A stretch of 64,000 nt of DNA, taken from contig CM055095.1 in assembly GCA_029204225.1 (NCBI GenBank), forward strand, positions 47,566,510 to 47,630,509, written 5' to 3'. Numbering within the stretch: position 1 is the first letter of the stretch; each line of letters starts with the position of its first letter. The position numbers were made by a program, and so were the translations under genes. Positions 63,459 through 64,000 of this stretch are shown here, piece after piece. Below the pieces are notes generated by a model. That model ran no database searches, was not told where the DNA came from, and worked only from the letters and a program-made list of their open reading frames with translations. This DNA comes from Diphasiastrum complanatum (lineage: Eukaryota; Streptophyta; Lycopodiopsida; Lycopodiales; Lycopodiaceae).

Positions 63459-64000
<542 letters not shown>

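Overview
This window looks like nuclear DNA of a land plant. It holds one intact intron-bearing gene, an NADPH-cytochrome P450 reductase (18 exons, all introns GT-AG), in about 64 kb that is otherwise mostly LTR-retrotransposon debris and microsatellites. The Copia pol types, initiator-tRNA-Met primer sites and Gypsy pol types are those of plant genomes. I cannot place the lineage more finely from the sequence alone.

Layout. 1-5349: Copia element A (minus), running off the left edge, with its 5' LTR at 4642-5349. 5400-6365: 3' end and LTR of a plus-strand Gypsy element. 6757-8771: minus-strand Gypsy integrase joined to an unrecognised ORF. 8772-10100: LTR-like DNA. 10100-13151: internally deleted Copia element D. 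13152-15775: no gene, then CT tracts and the reductase upstream region. 15776-21169: the reductase gene (722 codons). 21170-25503: non-coding, with tandem repeats and a CT/TCTA/TA microsatellite. 25509-31348: complete Copia element E with 248-bp LTRs, a 5-bp target duplication and non-TG..CA ends. 32120-33066: a decayed, unrecognised ORF. 33573-38514: Gypsy element F, whose RNase H-integrase block is inverted relative to its gag-pro. 40204-41240: Gypsy fragment G.

44020-50566: the most unusual locus. An ORF encoding a divergent histone H3-like fold, followed by a basic Ser/Pro-rich linker and an intron-containing Ulp1-like (C48) cysteine protease, is split by a young Copia element H (44872-49443). 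Element H has 702-bp LTRs differing at 3 positions and a GTAAA target duplication. 51474-52391: an unrecognised intron-bearing gene remnant on the opposite strand. 53157-61095: a nested pile-up in which Copia J (LTRs near 54021 and 60230) sits inside Copia I and contains a plus-strand Copia K and a further LTR. 60779-63458: a nearly perfect 1.35-kb tandem duplication carrying long CA and CT tracts, with a diverged third partial copy at the right edge.

The reductase is the only locus I would call a working host gene. It supplies electrons from NADPH to microsomal P450s. The rest records retrotransposon insertion, nesting, inversion and decay. Comparisons with protein families were made by eye from motif knowledge; no searches were run.
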